45,018 nucleotides of DNA from Colivivens sp963626085 (lineage in GTDB: Bacteria; Bacteroidota; Bacteroidia; Bacteroidales; Bacteroidaceae), in assembly GCA_963626085.1 (NCBI GenBank), contig CAVFVJ010000006.1:1-45018 (forward strand). The letters are read 5' to 3'. This document shows, one piece after another, positions 1-8,564 of this stretch. The first letter of the stretch is position 1. Every line of letters begins with the position of its first letter. The notes beneath the pieces are model-generated. The model saw nothing but the letters and a program-made list of their open reading frames with translations. It ran no database searches and was not told where the DNA came from. A program made the translations under genes and the position numbers.

Positions 1-4
1 ATTA

Positions 5-1525
5 ATGTCAAACAACAAGCGCATAGCCAAGAACACGGCGTTTCTCTATCTCCGCCAGCTTATTATCATGGTGGTGACCATCTACACGTCGAGGGTGATA
101 CTCGATGTGCTGGGGGCTTCAGACTATGGTATATATAATGTGGTGGGTGGCATCGTGACGATGATGAGCTTCCTCAATGGTGCGCTCGGCTCGTCATCGA
201 GCCGTTTCCTCACCTACGAGCTGGGACGTGGCGACCAGAGCAAGCTCAACCGTACGTTCTCGGCATCCCTCAACCTCCATATCTGTGTGGCACTGATCGT
301 GCTGGTGGTGGGAGAGACGCTGGGACTGTGGTTCTTCTATGAGAAATTGGTGATACCTGACGACCGCATGACTGCGGCCTTCTGGGTGTATCAGTTCTCC
401 ATCGTCACCACGATGATCAGCTTCACCCAGGTACCCTACAACGCCTCCCTCATCGCCCATGAGAATATGAGCATCTATGCCTACGTGGGGCTTTACGAGG
501 CGATATCCAAGCTCCTCATTGTCTATCTCTTGACGATAGCGCCCATAGACAAGCTGATATTCTATGGCATTCTCCTGATGCTCAACTCCATCGGTATCCA
601 GCTGTTCTATCGTTTCTATACCACCAAGCGTTATGAGGAGTGCCGTTTCCGGCTGATTCGGGAGAAACAGCTCTACAAGACCTTGCTCGGATATAGCGGT
701 TGGGACTTGTTTGGCGGTGTGGCGGTCATCTGCCAGGGGCAGGGCATCAATATCCTGCTCAACATGTTCTTCGGTCCAGTGGTGAATGCCGCCCGTGCCA
801 TCGCTTTCCAGATACAGAATGCCGTGAGCATGTTTGTCGGCAACTTCCTCACGGCAGTGAGGCCGCAGGTGGTGAAGAGCTTCGCCGAGGGCAATACGGA
901 TGAGATGTATCGGTTGACGTTTAATGCAGCAAAGTTTGCCTATCTGCTGATGCTTGCCTTGGTGTTGCCTGTTTGCTTCGAAATCAATTTCATCCTTAAT
1001 CTTTGGTTGGGTAAGAACATGCCGCCAGAGACTCCAGTATTTGCAGTGTTGGTATTGTGTACCTATTTGATGGAGACCTATCATCAGGCATCGTTGATGT
1101 CATATCACGCCATCGGTAAAATCAAGATAGGCAATATCGTTGGAGGAACATTGATGATATGCGCATTGCCTTTATCTTATGTGGCATTGAAGCTCGGAGC
1201 ACCAGCGTACTCCGTGTTTGTCGTTATTTTTGCAGTCAATTTCACTCAAATGTTTTGGGGGTGGATGGTCGTACACAGATATGTCGTGTTCTCATACGTA
1301 AAACTGATTCGGAAGGTGTATGTTCCAACCATCAGTATTACAGTTATAGCTGTGGTCGTTCCCTTGTTGTTTACCCATTACATGCCTCAGGGGTGGGTAC
1401 GCTTCATTGGCTTGGGATGCTGCACGGAATTGGTAATTCTAGCCTCTGTTTATTTCATAGCATTGAGCAAGAATGATAGGAAAGTGGCTTTTAGCTTCAT
1501 GCGAAATAAAATATTGAAAAAATGA
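5..1525 (+). CDS. Polysaccharide flippase (Wzx/MATE-like), first copy
   Basis: A 506-residue, very hydrophobic protein with about 12-14 membrane segments, the usual size of Wzx-type lipopolysaccharide or capsule flippases of the MOP superfamily. These move lipid-linked sugar repeat units across the inner membrane. The N-terminus (residues 4-90, with IAKNT, TSRVIL, DYGIY, GGIV, SSRFLTYELG) matches closely the second flippase at 4360-5886, so the two are paralogs. It starts with ATG four bases into the window, so the promoter and any upstream polysaccharide genes lie outside. The stop overlaps the next start by four bases (ATGA), which indicates translational coupling with the aldo/keto reductase. 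The substrate cannot be read from the sequence. Confidence 0.9.
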   Translation: MSNNKRIAKNTAFLYLRQLIIMVVTIYTSRVILDVLGASDYGIYNVVGGIVTMMSFLNGALGSSSSRFLTYELGRGDQSKLNRTFSASLNLHICVALIVLVVGETLGLWFFYEKLVIPDDRMTAAFWVYQFSIVTTMISFTQVPYNASLIAHENMSIYAYVGLYEAISKLLIVYLLTIAPIDKLIFYGILLMLNSIGIQLFYRFYTTKRYEECRFRLIREKQLYKTLLGYSGWDLFGGVAVICQGQGINILLNMFFGPVVNAARAIAFQIQNAVSMFVGNFLTAVRPQVVKSFAEGNTDEMYRLTFNAAKFAYLLMLALVLPVCFEINFILNLWLGKNMPPETPVFAVLVLCTYLMETYHQASLMSYHAIGKIKIGNIVGGTLMICALPLSYVALKLGAPAYSVFVVIFAVNFTQMFWGWMVVHRYVVFSYVKLIRKVYVPTISITVIAVVVPLLFTHYMPQGWVRFIGLGCCTELVILASVYFIALSKNDRKVAFSFMRNKILKK

Positions 1526-2418
1526 TACAATTGACAAACAAATTAGGAGAGGTTATTCCACATATAGGTCTGGGCACTTTCCCTTTTGAGGGTAGGGTTA
1601 TGGCAGACATGGTGAAAGCCGCCGTCAAGGTTGGTTACCGCCTCTTTGATACGGCAGACGACTATCGTGGAGAACCCGGCATCGGCATCGCCGTCGAGGA
1701 ATTGGCGCAGGAGGGATTTTCTCGCGAGAAGTTATTTCTCCAGACTAAGATTTCTGACAACAATGCACATGAAGACGAGCCGTTAAAGGGAATCTACTTC
1801 AACCCGACAAGCAAGTTCATGCAGCGACATACCGTGAATGAAATCGTTAGAGAAAAGGTGTCGACATCTCTCAGAGACATGAAAACGGACTATCTGGATT
1901 CGCTCTTGATTCATTATATGTACCCAGATTACTTCGTGGATATTTGGAAAACGATGATAGAACTGAAGAAAGAAGGTGTTGTACGATATATCGGAGTGTC
2001 AAACTTTCATGAGCGGCATATCGAAAAGTTGATTGCAGAGACGGGTGTTACGCCTGAAATCAATGAAGTGTACGTAAGTCCAATTGGCATCAAGAAAGAC
2101 ATCGTGGATTATTGCAATAAGCATAACATTCTCGTGATGCCATATTCGCCTTTGATGGATGTTGCCCATGGCAAGATACCAACAGAGAAAATCCAACCCA
2201 TCATGACTAAGTATAAGAAGAGTCTGGCACAGGTGGTGCTTCGCTGGAACATTGAGCGAGGATGCTGTCCGTTGCCAAAGACCAAGAATCCAATGCGATT
2301 GGCAGAGAACTTTGACATCTTTGATTTCTCATTGACAAAGGAAGAGGTTGAAGTCATCTCTTCTCTCAACTACGACAATCAATATCTTGTGGAATCTAAA
2401 ATCTGTCCTGGACTATGA
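1522..2418 (+). CDS. Aldo/keto reductase, first copy
   Basis: A 298-residue (beta/alpha)8 NADPH-dependent oxidoreductase of the AKR family. The catalytic tetrad is visible: Asp43 and Tyr48 (DTADDYRGE), Lys76 (FLQTK) and His131 (LLIHYMY). The NADP-binding C-terminal part PLPKTKNPMRL is present. Between Lys76 and His131 there is a loop longer than usual (about residues 80-105). The position that normally reads NQ before the active-site barrel strand reads NE (INEVYVSP). It overlaps the flippase stop and the next ORF by four bases each, so it belongs to a tightly coupled polysaccharide operon. A role in sugar-precursor reduction is inferred only from context. Confidence 0.88.
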   Translation: MIQLTNKLGEVIPHIGLGTFPFEGRVMADMVKAAVKVGYRLFDTADDYRGEPGIGIAVEELAQEGFSREKLFLQTKISDNNAHEDEPLKGIYFNPTSKFMQRHTVNEIVREKVSTSLRDMKTDYLDSLLIHYMYPDYFVDIWKTMIELKKEGVVRYIGVSNFHERHIEKLIAETGVTPEINEVYVSPIGIKKDIVDYCNKHNILVMPYSPLMDVAHGKIPTEKIQPIMTKYKKSLAQVVLRWNIERGCCPLPKTKNPMRLAENFDIFDFSLTKEEVEVISSLNYDNQYLVESKICPGL

Positions 2419-3338
2419 GCATAAAGAAGAAAATTGGCAGAAAACTTAATGGGGCGATTCGAAGAACTAGATGGTTCAACGAGGAGTTTATGCCCGACTG
2501 CAGCAAGTTTTGGAACTATAACACCTTCAATACGGATGTAATCAACCTCGGTTCCACCTCTGGTTACTATGCCTTTGACTATAAAGGCTTGCAAATAGGG
2601 GGGGGCAATTTTGCGCTTCGGCACAATCCGCTGTCGGGTGACCAAGCCATACTAAAGAATTATTTTGGTTATCTTAATCCGAAAGAGAGCCATGTGATTA
2701 TTACGTTATGCGTCTTTAGTTCTTTGGCTGGAAGCTACGACTTTATGGAGGACAGGTTCTATACCTTGTTGTCGCCAATATCCATACCGCATTTCTCCTA
2801 TCGCAGACAGCAGCAGGTCAAGGCATGGGCAGCAAGTCCTATCCGTCAGATGCCGCTCTGGAGTATTTATACAGAGATGAAGAGGATAATCCGAGGAGAC
2901 AAACAACCCCAACTAACGGAGCAACAGATGGAGCAGGATGCGCAGAGGTGGATTAAGGGGTGGAAACACGAGTTCTCCATTTCCGATTTTTCCCAACCGC
3001 TGTCCCTCATCAACCAAGACGGCATAAAGGATGCTTCTGCCATCCTGAATGAAATAATAGCTTTCTGCAAGGAGCGCAACATCAAGCCGGTGCTGGTCTT
3101 GCCACCGATGTATCACACCTTGGCGGAGAAGTTCGACAGTCAGGCTCGTAAGGTGCTGTTAGAAGACTTGGTGAACACGATAGAGGACAAGTCAGTGAAG
3201 TTCTTGAACTACATGGATGATTCCCGATTCTCCCACGACACTTCATTGTTCCAGAACAGTTTCCTGCTCAACAAGCAAGGGGCTAAGAAGTTCACCAAGA
3301 TAGCCCTTACAGAAATGGGAGTTCTCAAAGAAGCATAA
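2415..3338 (+). CDS. SGNH-like protein of a polysaccharide locus, possibly degenerate
   Basis: A 307-residue protein without signal peptide. Residues 42-56 (VINLGSTSGYYAFDY) resemble the nucleophile block of SGNH-type proteins found in Bacteroidetes polysaccharide clusters, with Ser47 as the candidate nucleophile. A middle strand reads KPVLVLPPMYHTL. The C-terminal block, where SGNH enzymes carry DxxH followed by LN..GA, reads N281-S-F-L284-LNKQGAKKFT, so both Asp and His appear replaced. It could be an inactive homolog, or use other residues. Start ATG overlaps the reductase stop (ATGA). A role in acyl transfer or removal on the polysaccharide is only an inference from family and location. 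Confidence 0.7.
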   Translation: MSIKKKIGRKLNGAIRRTRWFNEEFMPDCSKFWNYNTFNTDVINLGSTSGYYAFDYKGLQIGGGNFALRHNPLSGDQAILKNYFGYLNPKESHVIITLCVFSSLAGSYDFMEDRFYTLLSPISIPHFSYRRQQQVKAWAASPIRQMPLWSIYTEMKRIIRGDKQPQLTEQQMEQDAQRWIKGWKHEFSISDFSQPLSLINQDGIKDASAILNEIIAFCKERNIKPVLVLPPMYHTLAEKFDSQARKVLLEDLVNTIEDKSVKFLNYMDDSRFSHDTSLFQNSFLLNKQGAKKFTKIALTEMGVLKEA

Positions 3339-3431
3339 TCGAATTTTCACATCAGCATATAAATCAACCTACGGATAAGATAACTTGGTAATTCTGATTT
3401 TTAGACTAACATTTAATAAAATCAGATACAT

Positions 3432-4358
3432 ATGAACAAGTTATCAACCATCAAGTTAAACAATGGGACAGAGATTCCAGTTATAGGAATAGGACCCGGA
3501 ATCATCGGAGAAGTTTACAAGCCCACCCTCCCATCCAACACATTCTTTGCCAAGGTGGAGCGCAAGCTAACCGGCCGCATCAAGTACCAGCTCAATCGCC
3601 GCCACTACATCCATCAGTTGGCGCATGCCTTGACACTCGGCTACCGACTCATAGACTATAGCTTCGCCTATGGTGATGGGTCGGAGATACTGGAGGCCAT
3701 CAAAAAGGCTGGACTCAAAAGGGAGGACGTATTCCTTACCTCACGTGTCACCAACAGGCAGCAGTATGAAGGCACAGTAAGGGAGAAATTCCTCAAGGCT
3801 CTCGAAAAGATAGGACTCGACTATGTGGACATGTTCATGTTCCATTGGCCAGTGACCGACCATTTCGTCGATACCTACAAGGAGATGGAACGACTCTACA
3901 AGGAGGGGTATGCCAAGGTGCTCGGTGTGGCAAACTGTCACCAGCATCATCTGCAGTCTATCATAGACAACTGCGAGATAGTGCCAGCCATAGACCAGTT
4001 TGAGCTTCATCCGCTCTTCACGCAGAAACCATTGATAGAGTTCTGCCATCAGCACGGCATCACCGTACAAGCTTACACACCGTTGGCACGCAACGATGAT
4101 CGCCTTACGAAGAACCTCATCCTGCAAAGATTGGCAAAGAAGTATCACAAGAGCATCCAACAAATCATCCTCCGATGGGATGTGCAGTTGCAGCAGATTC
4201 CGATACCACGCTCCATGAACCCTGGCAGACAGAAGCAGAATATCGACATCTTCGACTTCTCGCTCACCGAGGAAGAAATCAAGGCGATTGATTCCATCAA
4301 CATCAATTCGCGTCTTCGTTTCGACCCCGACAACCTTGACTTCCATTCCATAGGTTGA
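3432..4358 (+). CDS. Aldo/keto reductase, second copy, atypical catalytic site
   Basis: A 308-residue AKR-fold protein. Asp75 and Tyr80 (LIDYSFAYGDG) and His138 (MFMFHWP) of the usual tetrad are present, but the lysine position reads Arg105 (VFLTSRVTN). A 35-residue insertion (about 25-60) follows the first strands. The NADP-binding strand reads IPIPRSMNP and the substrate strand IDQFELHP. Arg for Lys could lower activity or shift it to a role other than standard carbonyl reduction. It is separated from the SGNH-like gene by 93 bases and lies one base before the second flippase, so the pair probably forms one transcript. It is a distant paralog of the reductase at 1522-2418. Confidence 0.85.
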   Translation: MNKLSTIKLNNGTEIPVIGIGPGIIGEVYKPTLPSNTFFAKVERKLTGRIKYQLNRRHYIHQLAHALTLGYRLIDYSFAYGDGSEILEAIKKAGLKREDVFLTSRVTNRQQYEGTVREKFLKALEKIGLDYVDMFMFHWPVTDHFVDTYKEMERLYKEGYAKVLGVANCHQHHLQSIIDNCEIVPAIDQFELHPLFTQKPLIEFCHQHGITVQAYTPLARNDDRLTKNLILQRLAKKYHKSIQQIILRWDVQLQQIPIPRSMNPGRQKQNIDIFDFSLTEEEIKAIDSININSRLRFDPDNLDFHSIG

Positions 4359-4359
4359 T

Positions 4360-5886
4360 ATGCAAGAATCGACAAACAACAAGACGATAGCAAAGAACAC
4401 ACTCTTCCTCTATTTCCGCATGATGTTCACGATGGTGGTGGCTTTGTTCACCTCACGTGTCATCTTGCAGAAACTGGGGGTTGACGACTACGGCATCTAT
4501 CAAGCGGTAGGCGGCGTGGTGGGATTCCTCTCCTTCATCAATGGTGCACTGGCCACAGGGTCATCGCGATTCCTTACCTACGCCCTTGGAGAGGGCAACG
4601 CAGAGAAACTGAAGCGCACGTTTTCCACCACGCTCAATATACACATATTGATGGCAGTCTTGGTGGGACTGGTAGCGGAGACTGTGGGACTGTGGTTCCT
4701 GTACAACAAGATGGCCATTGCTCCCGAAAGGATGTCGGCGGCGGTATATACATACCACTTATCCATACTGACTGCAGTATTCAGCCTTACGCAGGTGCCA
4801 TACAACGCCACAATAGTTGCTCACGAGAAGATGTCGATATATGCCTATATGAGCATCTTCGAAGTGTCGGCAAAATTGCTGGTGTGCTACCTCCTCACCA
4901 TCGGTGGCTTTGACCGACTGATGACCTATGCCACGCTGCTGCTTTCGGTGCAGATTAGCTTGATGTGTTTCTATCGCTTCTATTGCAGAAAGCATTTCGA
5001 AGAGGCTCGTTTCTCCTTCACCTTCGACAAAAAGATTTTCCGGGAGATATCTGGCTTCTCGGGCTGGAGCATGTTTGCCAGCACTTCCATCGCACTCAAC
5101 AGTCAGGGCATTCTGATATTGCTCAATATGTTCTTCTCACCGGCTGTGGTGGCGGCAAGGGCAATATCCTTGCAGGTGAACATGGCGGCGAACCAGTTTG
5201 TGGGTAATTTCCGACAGGCTGCGAATCCACAGATAGTGAAGAAGTATGCAGCAGGCGACTATGAGGGTTCCAAGCACCTGTTGCTGGAGAGCACCAAGTA
5301 CTCCTATTATATGATGTACATGCTCTGTCTTCCCATCTGCCTCTTGGCGTATCCACTCTTGAAACTGTGGCTGGGCGTAGTGCCGGAATATACTGTACCC
5401 TTCCTGCAGATAGTAATCGTGCAGAGTCTCTTTCAGGTGTTTGACACCTCGTTCTATACGGCACTATACGCCAAGGGACGGCTACGGGAGAATGCCATGA
5501 CATCGCCAGCACTGGGATTCCTTATATTCCCCGTCACATACGTGCTGTTCCAGCTGGACTATTCACCCTTGGCACTCTCCTGGACTAGCCTCGCTGTCTA
5601 TGCGATCTTGGGACTGGTACAGAAGCCATGGCTCATCATGAAGATGGTGGACTACAAGTGGCACGAGATATGGGGTGTTTACCGCTCCTGCATCATGGTG
5701 ACGGTGGCGAGTCTCCCCATACCTATTATTATATATAGGTTGGTGGATGCCACTCGTCTGCCATACTTTATCCTAGTTGGCATGGTCTGCGTCATCAGTG
5801 TCGCCCTTGCTGTATGGATAGTCGGCCTCGACAAGGAAACTCGCACCAAAGCGATTGCGTTTGTTAGACGCAAGTATAAGAACTAA
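4360..5886 (+). CDS. Polysaccharide flippase (Wzx/MATE-like), second copy
   Basis: A 508-residue multi-spanning membrane protein, paralog of the flippase at the left edge. Shared blocks include IAKNT, TSRVIL, DYGIY, GALA..SSRFLTYALG and the Tyr-rich TQVPYNA loop. The first third is close to copy one while the last third is diverged, the usual pattern for flippases of different substrate choice. ATG starts one base after the reductase stop. It is the last gene of the polysaccharide group here; a palindromic repeat follows within 45 bases. Export of a lipid-linked oligosaccharide is the family role; the substrate is unknown. Confidence 0.9.
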   Translation: MQESTNNKTIAKNTLFLYFRMMFTMVVALFTSRVILQKLGVDDYGIYQAVGGVVGFLSFINGALATGSSRFLTYALGEGNAEKLKRTFSTTLNIHILMAVLVGLVAETVGLWFLYNKMAIAPERMSAAVYTYHLSILTAVFSLTQVPYNATIVAHEKMSIYAYMSIFEVSAKLLVCYLLTIGGFDRLMTYATLLLSVQISLMCFYRFYCRKHFEEARFSFTFDKKIFREISGFSGWSMFASTSIALNSQGILILLNMFFSPAVVAARAISLQVNMAANQFVGNFRQAANPQIVKKYAAGDYEGSKHLLLESTKYSYYMMYMLCLPICLLAYPLLKLWLGVVPEYTVPFLQIVIVQSLFQVFDTSFYTALYAKGRLRENAMTSPALGFLIFPVTYVLFQLDYSPLALSWTSLAVYAILGLVQKPWLIMKMVDYKWHEIWGVYRSCIMVTVASLPIPIIIYRLVDATRLPYFILVGMVCVISVALAVWIVGLDKETRTKAIAFVRRKYKN

Positions 5887-5928
5887 AGAATAATAACTAT
5901 CGGCTCCATGCTGGAGACACTTATGGAT

Positions 5929-5953
5929 GTGACGTGGGACACGTCACCTACTA
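5929..5953 (-). repeat. Dispersed palindromic repeat, single copy (REP-like)
   Basis: Arms GTGACGTG (5929-5936) and CACGTCAC (5940-5947) form a perfect 8-bp stem with a 3-base loop, followed by CTACTA. Read on the minus strand this is TAGTAG, then the 19-base palindrome. All 25 bases are identical to 34696-34720 on the plus strand, about 28.8 kb away. It sits just downstream of the flippase gene, so it could act as a transcript-end structure or as a REP-like element. Confidence 0.8.
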
Positions 5954-6029
5954 ACACAGCAACTCGTTTCATTAGTAGCTGAATTGTTGCCTTTACCCAC
6001 ACGAATCAGCATAGACCCATCTGATGTCT

Positions 6030-6209
6030 TTACAGTGCGTGTTGCTCAGACAAAAGGCTTCTGGCCGGAACTTCCATGGTTCCCCCTTTGCCATCACCGA
6101 CCACAATGGAATTATTGCGTAGGGCATACTCCTCGAGCATCTTCTGGCGTGACTCTCGCAAGCCCTGCTCTATCTTTTCAAGATATTCATTCAGTTCCTT
6201 ATCGTTCAT
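6030..6209 (-). CDS. Small hypothetical protein, 59 residues
   Basis: An ORF of 59 codons plus stop, beginning MNDKELNEYLEKIEQ and ending SEQHAL. The first half is charged and helical (ELNEYLEKIEQGLRESRQKM), the second reads SIVVGDGKGG then MEVPARSLL, which looks like real protein rather than a chance frame. An AAAGGA sequence lies just before the ATG, at a spacing shorter than ideal. It is divergent from the HipA-like gene with only 18 bases between the two starts, so there is little room for two promoters. I do not recognise a function. A two-gene toxin-antitoxin-like pairing is possible but unsupported. It may also be a remnant. Confidence 0.5.
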   Translation of the reverse strand: MNDKELNEYLEKIEQGLRESRQKMLEEYALRNNSIVVGDGKGGTMEVPARSLLSEQHAL

Positions 6210-6227
6210 AGTCCTTTACTTTTTCAA

Positions 6228-6566
6228 ATGCATGATGTAGTATTAGCTACAGATAATAATGCAGCATTCAATATCAATTTGGGCAAGTTGGTCGTAGGGA
6301 CACTTCGCTATTCCGATGGAAATTGGTACTTTAGTTACAGCAATGAGTTCAAGGCTCAGGACCACATTTTGCCGTTGGCGAATTTCCCATCTAAAGACAA
6401 AAAGTATTGCAGCCGAGAGCTATGGCCGTTTTTCACCTCGCGCATACCAAGCAATACTCAACTTCAGATAGAGAATGACAAACAAAAAGAAAACCTCGTG
6501 TCGCTACTACAAAAATTCGGGCGTCGGACGGTAAGCAATCCTTATGAATTATGTCCAATACTGTAG
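6228..6566 (+). CDS. Stand-alone HipA N-terminal-domain-like protein
   Basis: A 112-residue protein whose blocks VGTLRYSDGNWYFSYSNEF, LPLANFP, LWPFFTSRIPS and LLQKFGRRTVSNPYEL fit the N-terminal subdomain of HipA-type kinases. The kinase domain itself (Asp-containing catalytic loop) is absent here and no continuation is visible downstream, where the frame stops and the convergent yigZ begins. Such short HipA-N proteins occur alone in Bacteroidetes and may be regulatory or remnants. The frame is open upstream of the ATG through the reverse of the 59-codon ORF, so the start is not certain. The match is by pattern recall, not by search. Confidence 0.55.
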   Translation: MHDVVLATDNNAAFNINLGKLVVGTLRYSDGNWYFSYSNEFKAQDHILPLANFPSKDKKYCSRELWPFFTSRIPSNTQLQIENDKQKENLVSLLQKFGRRTVSNPYELCPIL

Positions 6567-6662
6567 TACACAAATACCATAAGTGCGTATTCCGGTCGAT
6601 ACCCGTTCTGTCCCGCCAAAACAAAGTTCTTGACGGTTATCCCTTTTATTTGCGCAACTCAA

Positions 6663-7265
6663 TCACGTATTTTCAACGAACGACAGTGACTCTACCTTGG
6701 CGAGGCGGTCGGTAAGCTGTGGGAGCAGACCCTTGCGTATGCGCAGAGTCATGGTGCAGTCAGCATCGTACCCTTGATTCACAATCTTCGTGTCCATATC
6801 CTTCACCACTTTCATCACACTGTTCATGAAAGGGAACTCGAAACGGAAGGACACATCCACGTCCACGGTCTTCTCTATGATGGTGGCATTGTTCAGAGCC
6901 TCGATTGCAGCCTGTCTGTATGCCGCTATCAGTCCGCTTGTACCAAGTTTGATGCCACCGAAGTAGCGGACGACAACAATCAGTATGTTGGTGAGTCCAT
7001 AGGAGTTGATTTGTCCGAGAATCGGTTTACCGGCAGTACCCGACGGTTCACCGTTGTCATTGGCACGAAACTCATCACGTTCAGGACCGAGCATATAGGC
7101 GTAACAGGCATGACGTGCGTCATAGAACCGTTTCTGGTACTCAGTCACAACGGTTTTCACCTCTTCCACCGACTCTACCGGCACGGCAAAAGCAAGGAAC
7201 TTACTCCTTTTCTCCGAGTAAGTTCCTTCCGCTGTTTCCGTTATCGTCTTGAACTGGTCAATCAT
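6663..7265 (-). CDS. yigZ: YigZ/IMPACT family protein
   Basis: A 200-residue protein with the IMPACT-family signature: KRSKFLAF near the N-terminus, the YDARHACYAY block, then NDNGEPSGTAGKPIL (about 69-83) and VVVRYFGGIKLGTSGL (about 97-112). The C-terminal ferredoxin-like domain follows. The family is widespread; its bacterial role is poorly defined, with links to translation regulation in eukaryotic IMPACT. Its ATG overlaps the stop of the DUF1015 gene by four bases, so it is the last gene of the serC-serA-DUF1015-yigZ run. Confidence 0.93.
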   Translation of the reverse strand: MIDQFKTITETAEGTYSEKRSKFLAFAVPVESVEEVKTVVTEYQKRFYDARHACYAYMLGPERDEFRANDNGEPSGTAGKPILGQINSYGLTNILIVVVRYFGGIKLGTSGLIAAYRQAAIEALNNATIIEKTVDVDVSFRFEFPFMNSVMKVVKDMDTKIVNQGYDADCTMTLRIRKGLLPQLTDRLAKVESLSFVENT

Positions 7266-8530
7266 GACAGTTTATGGATTACGAGTCCCGAACGGAGCTT
7301 CGGCTCAAACCAGGTAGCCTTTGGTGGCATGATCTTACCAGAGTCGGCTATGTTCATGATTTGCTCCATCGTCACAGGATAGAGAGCAAGGGCAAGCCGC
7401 ATCTCACCGCTGTCCACACGACGTTTCAGTTCTCCCAGTCCTCTCAATCCGCCAACGAAGTCAATCCGTTTGTCACGGCGCAGGTCTTTGATTCCCAATA
7501 TCCTGTCGAGGATAAGACGCGAGGAGATGCTGACATCAAGCACCTCAATCGGGTCGCTTTCGTCATAAGTACCGGACTTTGCCTTCAAGCTGTACCACTC
7601 TCCATCGAGATACAAGGAGAACTCATGCATCTCCTGCGGACGGTACTCGCCAGTTCCCTTCTTTACAACCACGAAATCCTTCTCCAATGCTTTAAGGAAC
7701 TCATCAGACGTAAGTCCGTTCAAGTCCTTCACCACACGGTTATAGTCGAGGATGGTGAGTTGACTTGCAGGGAAGCATACAGCCATGAAGTAGTTGTACT
7801 CCTCATCCCCCCTGTGGTTCAGGTTCTGTTTTGCCTTCTCCTCCCCTATCAGAGCCGCAGCAGCACTGCGGTGGTGTCCGTCTGCGATGTAAAGCGAAGG
7901 GATTTTCGCGAACTCACTGGTGATGGTCTTTATATCGTCATCGTCACCGACACACCACAATCGGTGGCGGAATCCATCGACAGGAGCGATAAAGTCATAT
8001 TCAGGAGTTGTAGCCGCATACTTACCAATAATCTTGGCAAGAGTCTCATTGTCGGGATAGGCAAAGAACACCGGCTCGATATTTGCATCGTTCACGCGCA
8101 CATGCTTCATGCGATCCTCTTCCTTGTCGGCACGAGTCAGTTCATGTTTCTTGATGACCCCAGCCTTATAATCCCCACTGTACGCACCTACCACGATACC
8201 ATACTGAGTCTTCTCCCTATTACCGTTAGCAGGCAGGGACGCAGTCTGCGCATAGATGTAGTACATCTCCTTCTTGTCTTGCACGAGCCACCCCTTGTCC
8301 TGAAACATCTTAAACTGACGGGCAGCCTCCTCATAGACACGCGGGTCATACTCACTGGTACCCGGTTCGAAGTTGATCTCAGGCTTGATGATATGATACA
8401 ACGACTTCTCGTTGTCGCCTGCCTCAGCACGCGCCTCCTCTGAGTCGAGCACATCATAAGGACGGCTCTCCACCTGCTCCACACAGTCCTTCGGTGGTCG
8501 CAGTCCCTTGAACGGTTTTACAATTGCCAT
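7262..8530 (-). CDS. DUF1015 family protein linked to serine biosynthesis
   Basis: A 422-residue soluble protein of the DUF1015 family. It starts MAIVKPFKGLRP, has SRPYDVLDSEEAR near residue 25, and IADGHHRSAAA in the middle. The DGHHR motif recalls the ParB/SerK-type fold, in which some members bind ATP and phosphorylate free serine; this is an analogy, not a proven relation. The gene lies 34 bases after serA and overlaps yigZ by four bases, so it is in the serine operon. No serB is visible in this window, which makes a serine-related role attractive but unproven. Confidence 0.88.
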   Translation of the reverse strand: MAIVKPFKGLRPPKDCVEQVESRPYDVLDSEEARAEAGDNEKSLYHIIKPEINFEPGTSEYDPRVYEEAARQFKMFQDKGWLVQDKKEMYYIYAQTASLPANGNREKTQYGIVVGAYSGDYKAGVIKKHELTRADKEEDRMKHVRVNDANIEPVFFAYPDNETLAKIIGKYAATTPEYDFIAPVDGFRHRLWCVGDDDDIKTITSEFAKIPSLYIADGHHRSAAAALIGEEKAKQNLNHRGDEEYNYFMAVCFPASQLTILDYNRVVKDLNGLTSDEFLKALEKDFVVVKKGTGEYRPQEMHEFSLYLDGEWYSLKAKSGTYDESDPIEVLDVSISSRLILDRILGIKDLRRDKRIDFVGGLRGLGELKRRVDSGEMRLALALYPVTMEQIMNIADSGKIMPPKATWFEPKLRSGLVIHKLS

Positions 8531-8564
8531 AGTTACTGATTCTTTAGTCCTTTCAAAGCGGCAA

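Noticed and set aside
194..1084. 296-codon ORF on the minus strand, rich in His and Glu
   Set aside because: Antisense to the first flippase; its composition mirrors hydrophobic codons of the real gene.
7274..8443. 389-codon ORF on the plus strand
   Set aside because: It is antisense to the intact DUF1015 gene, and its product shows no family pattern, only shadow composition.
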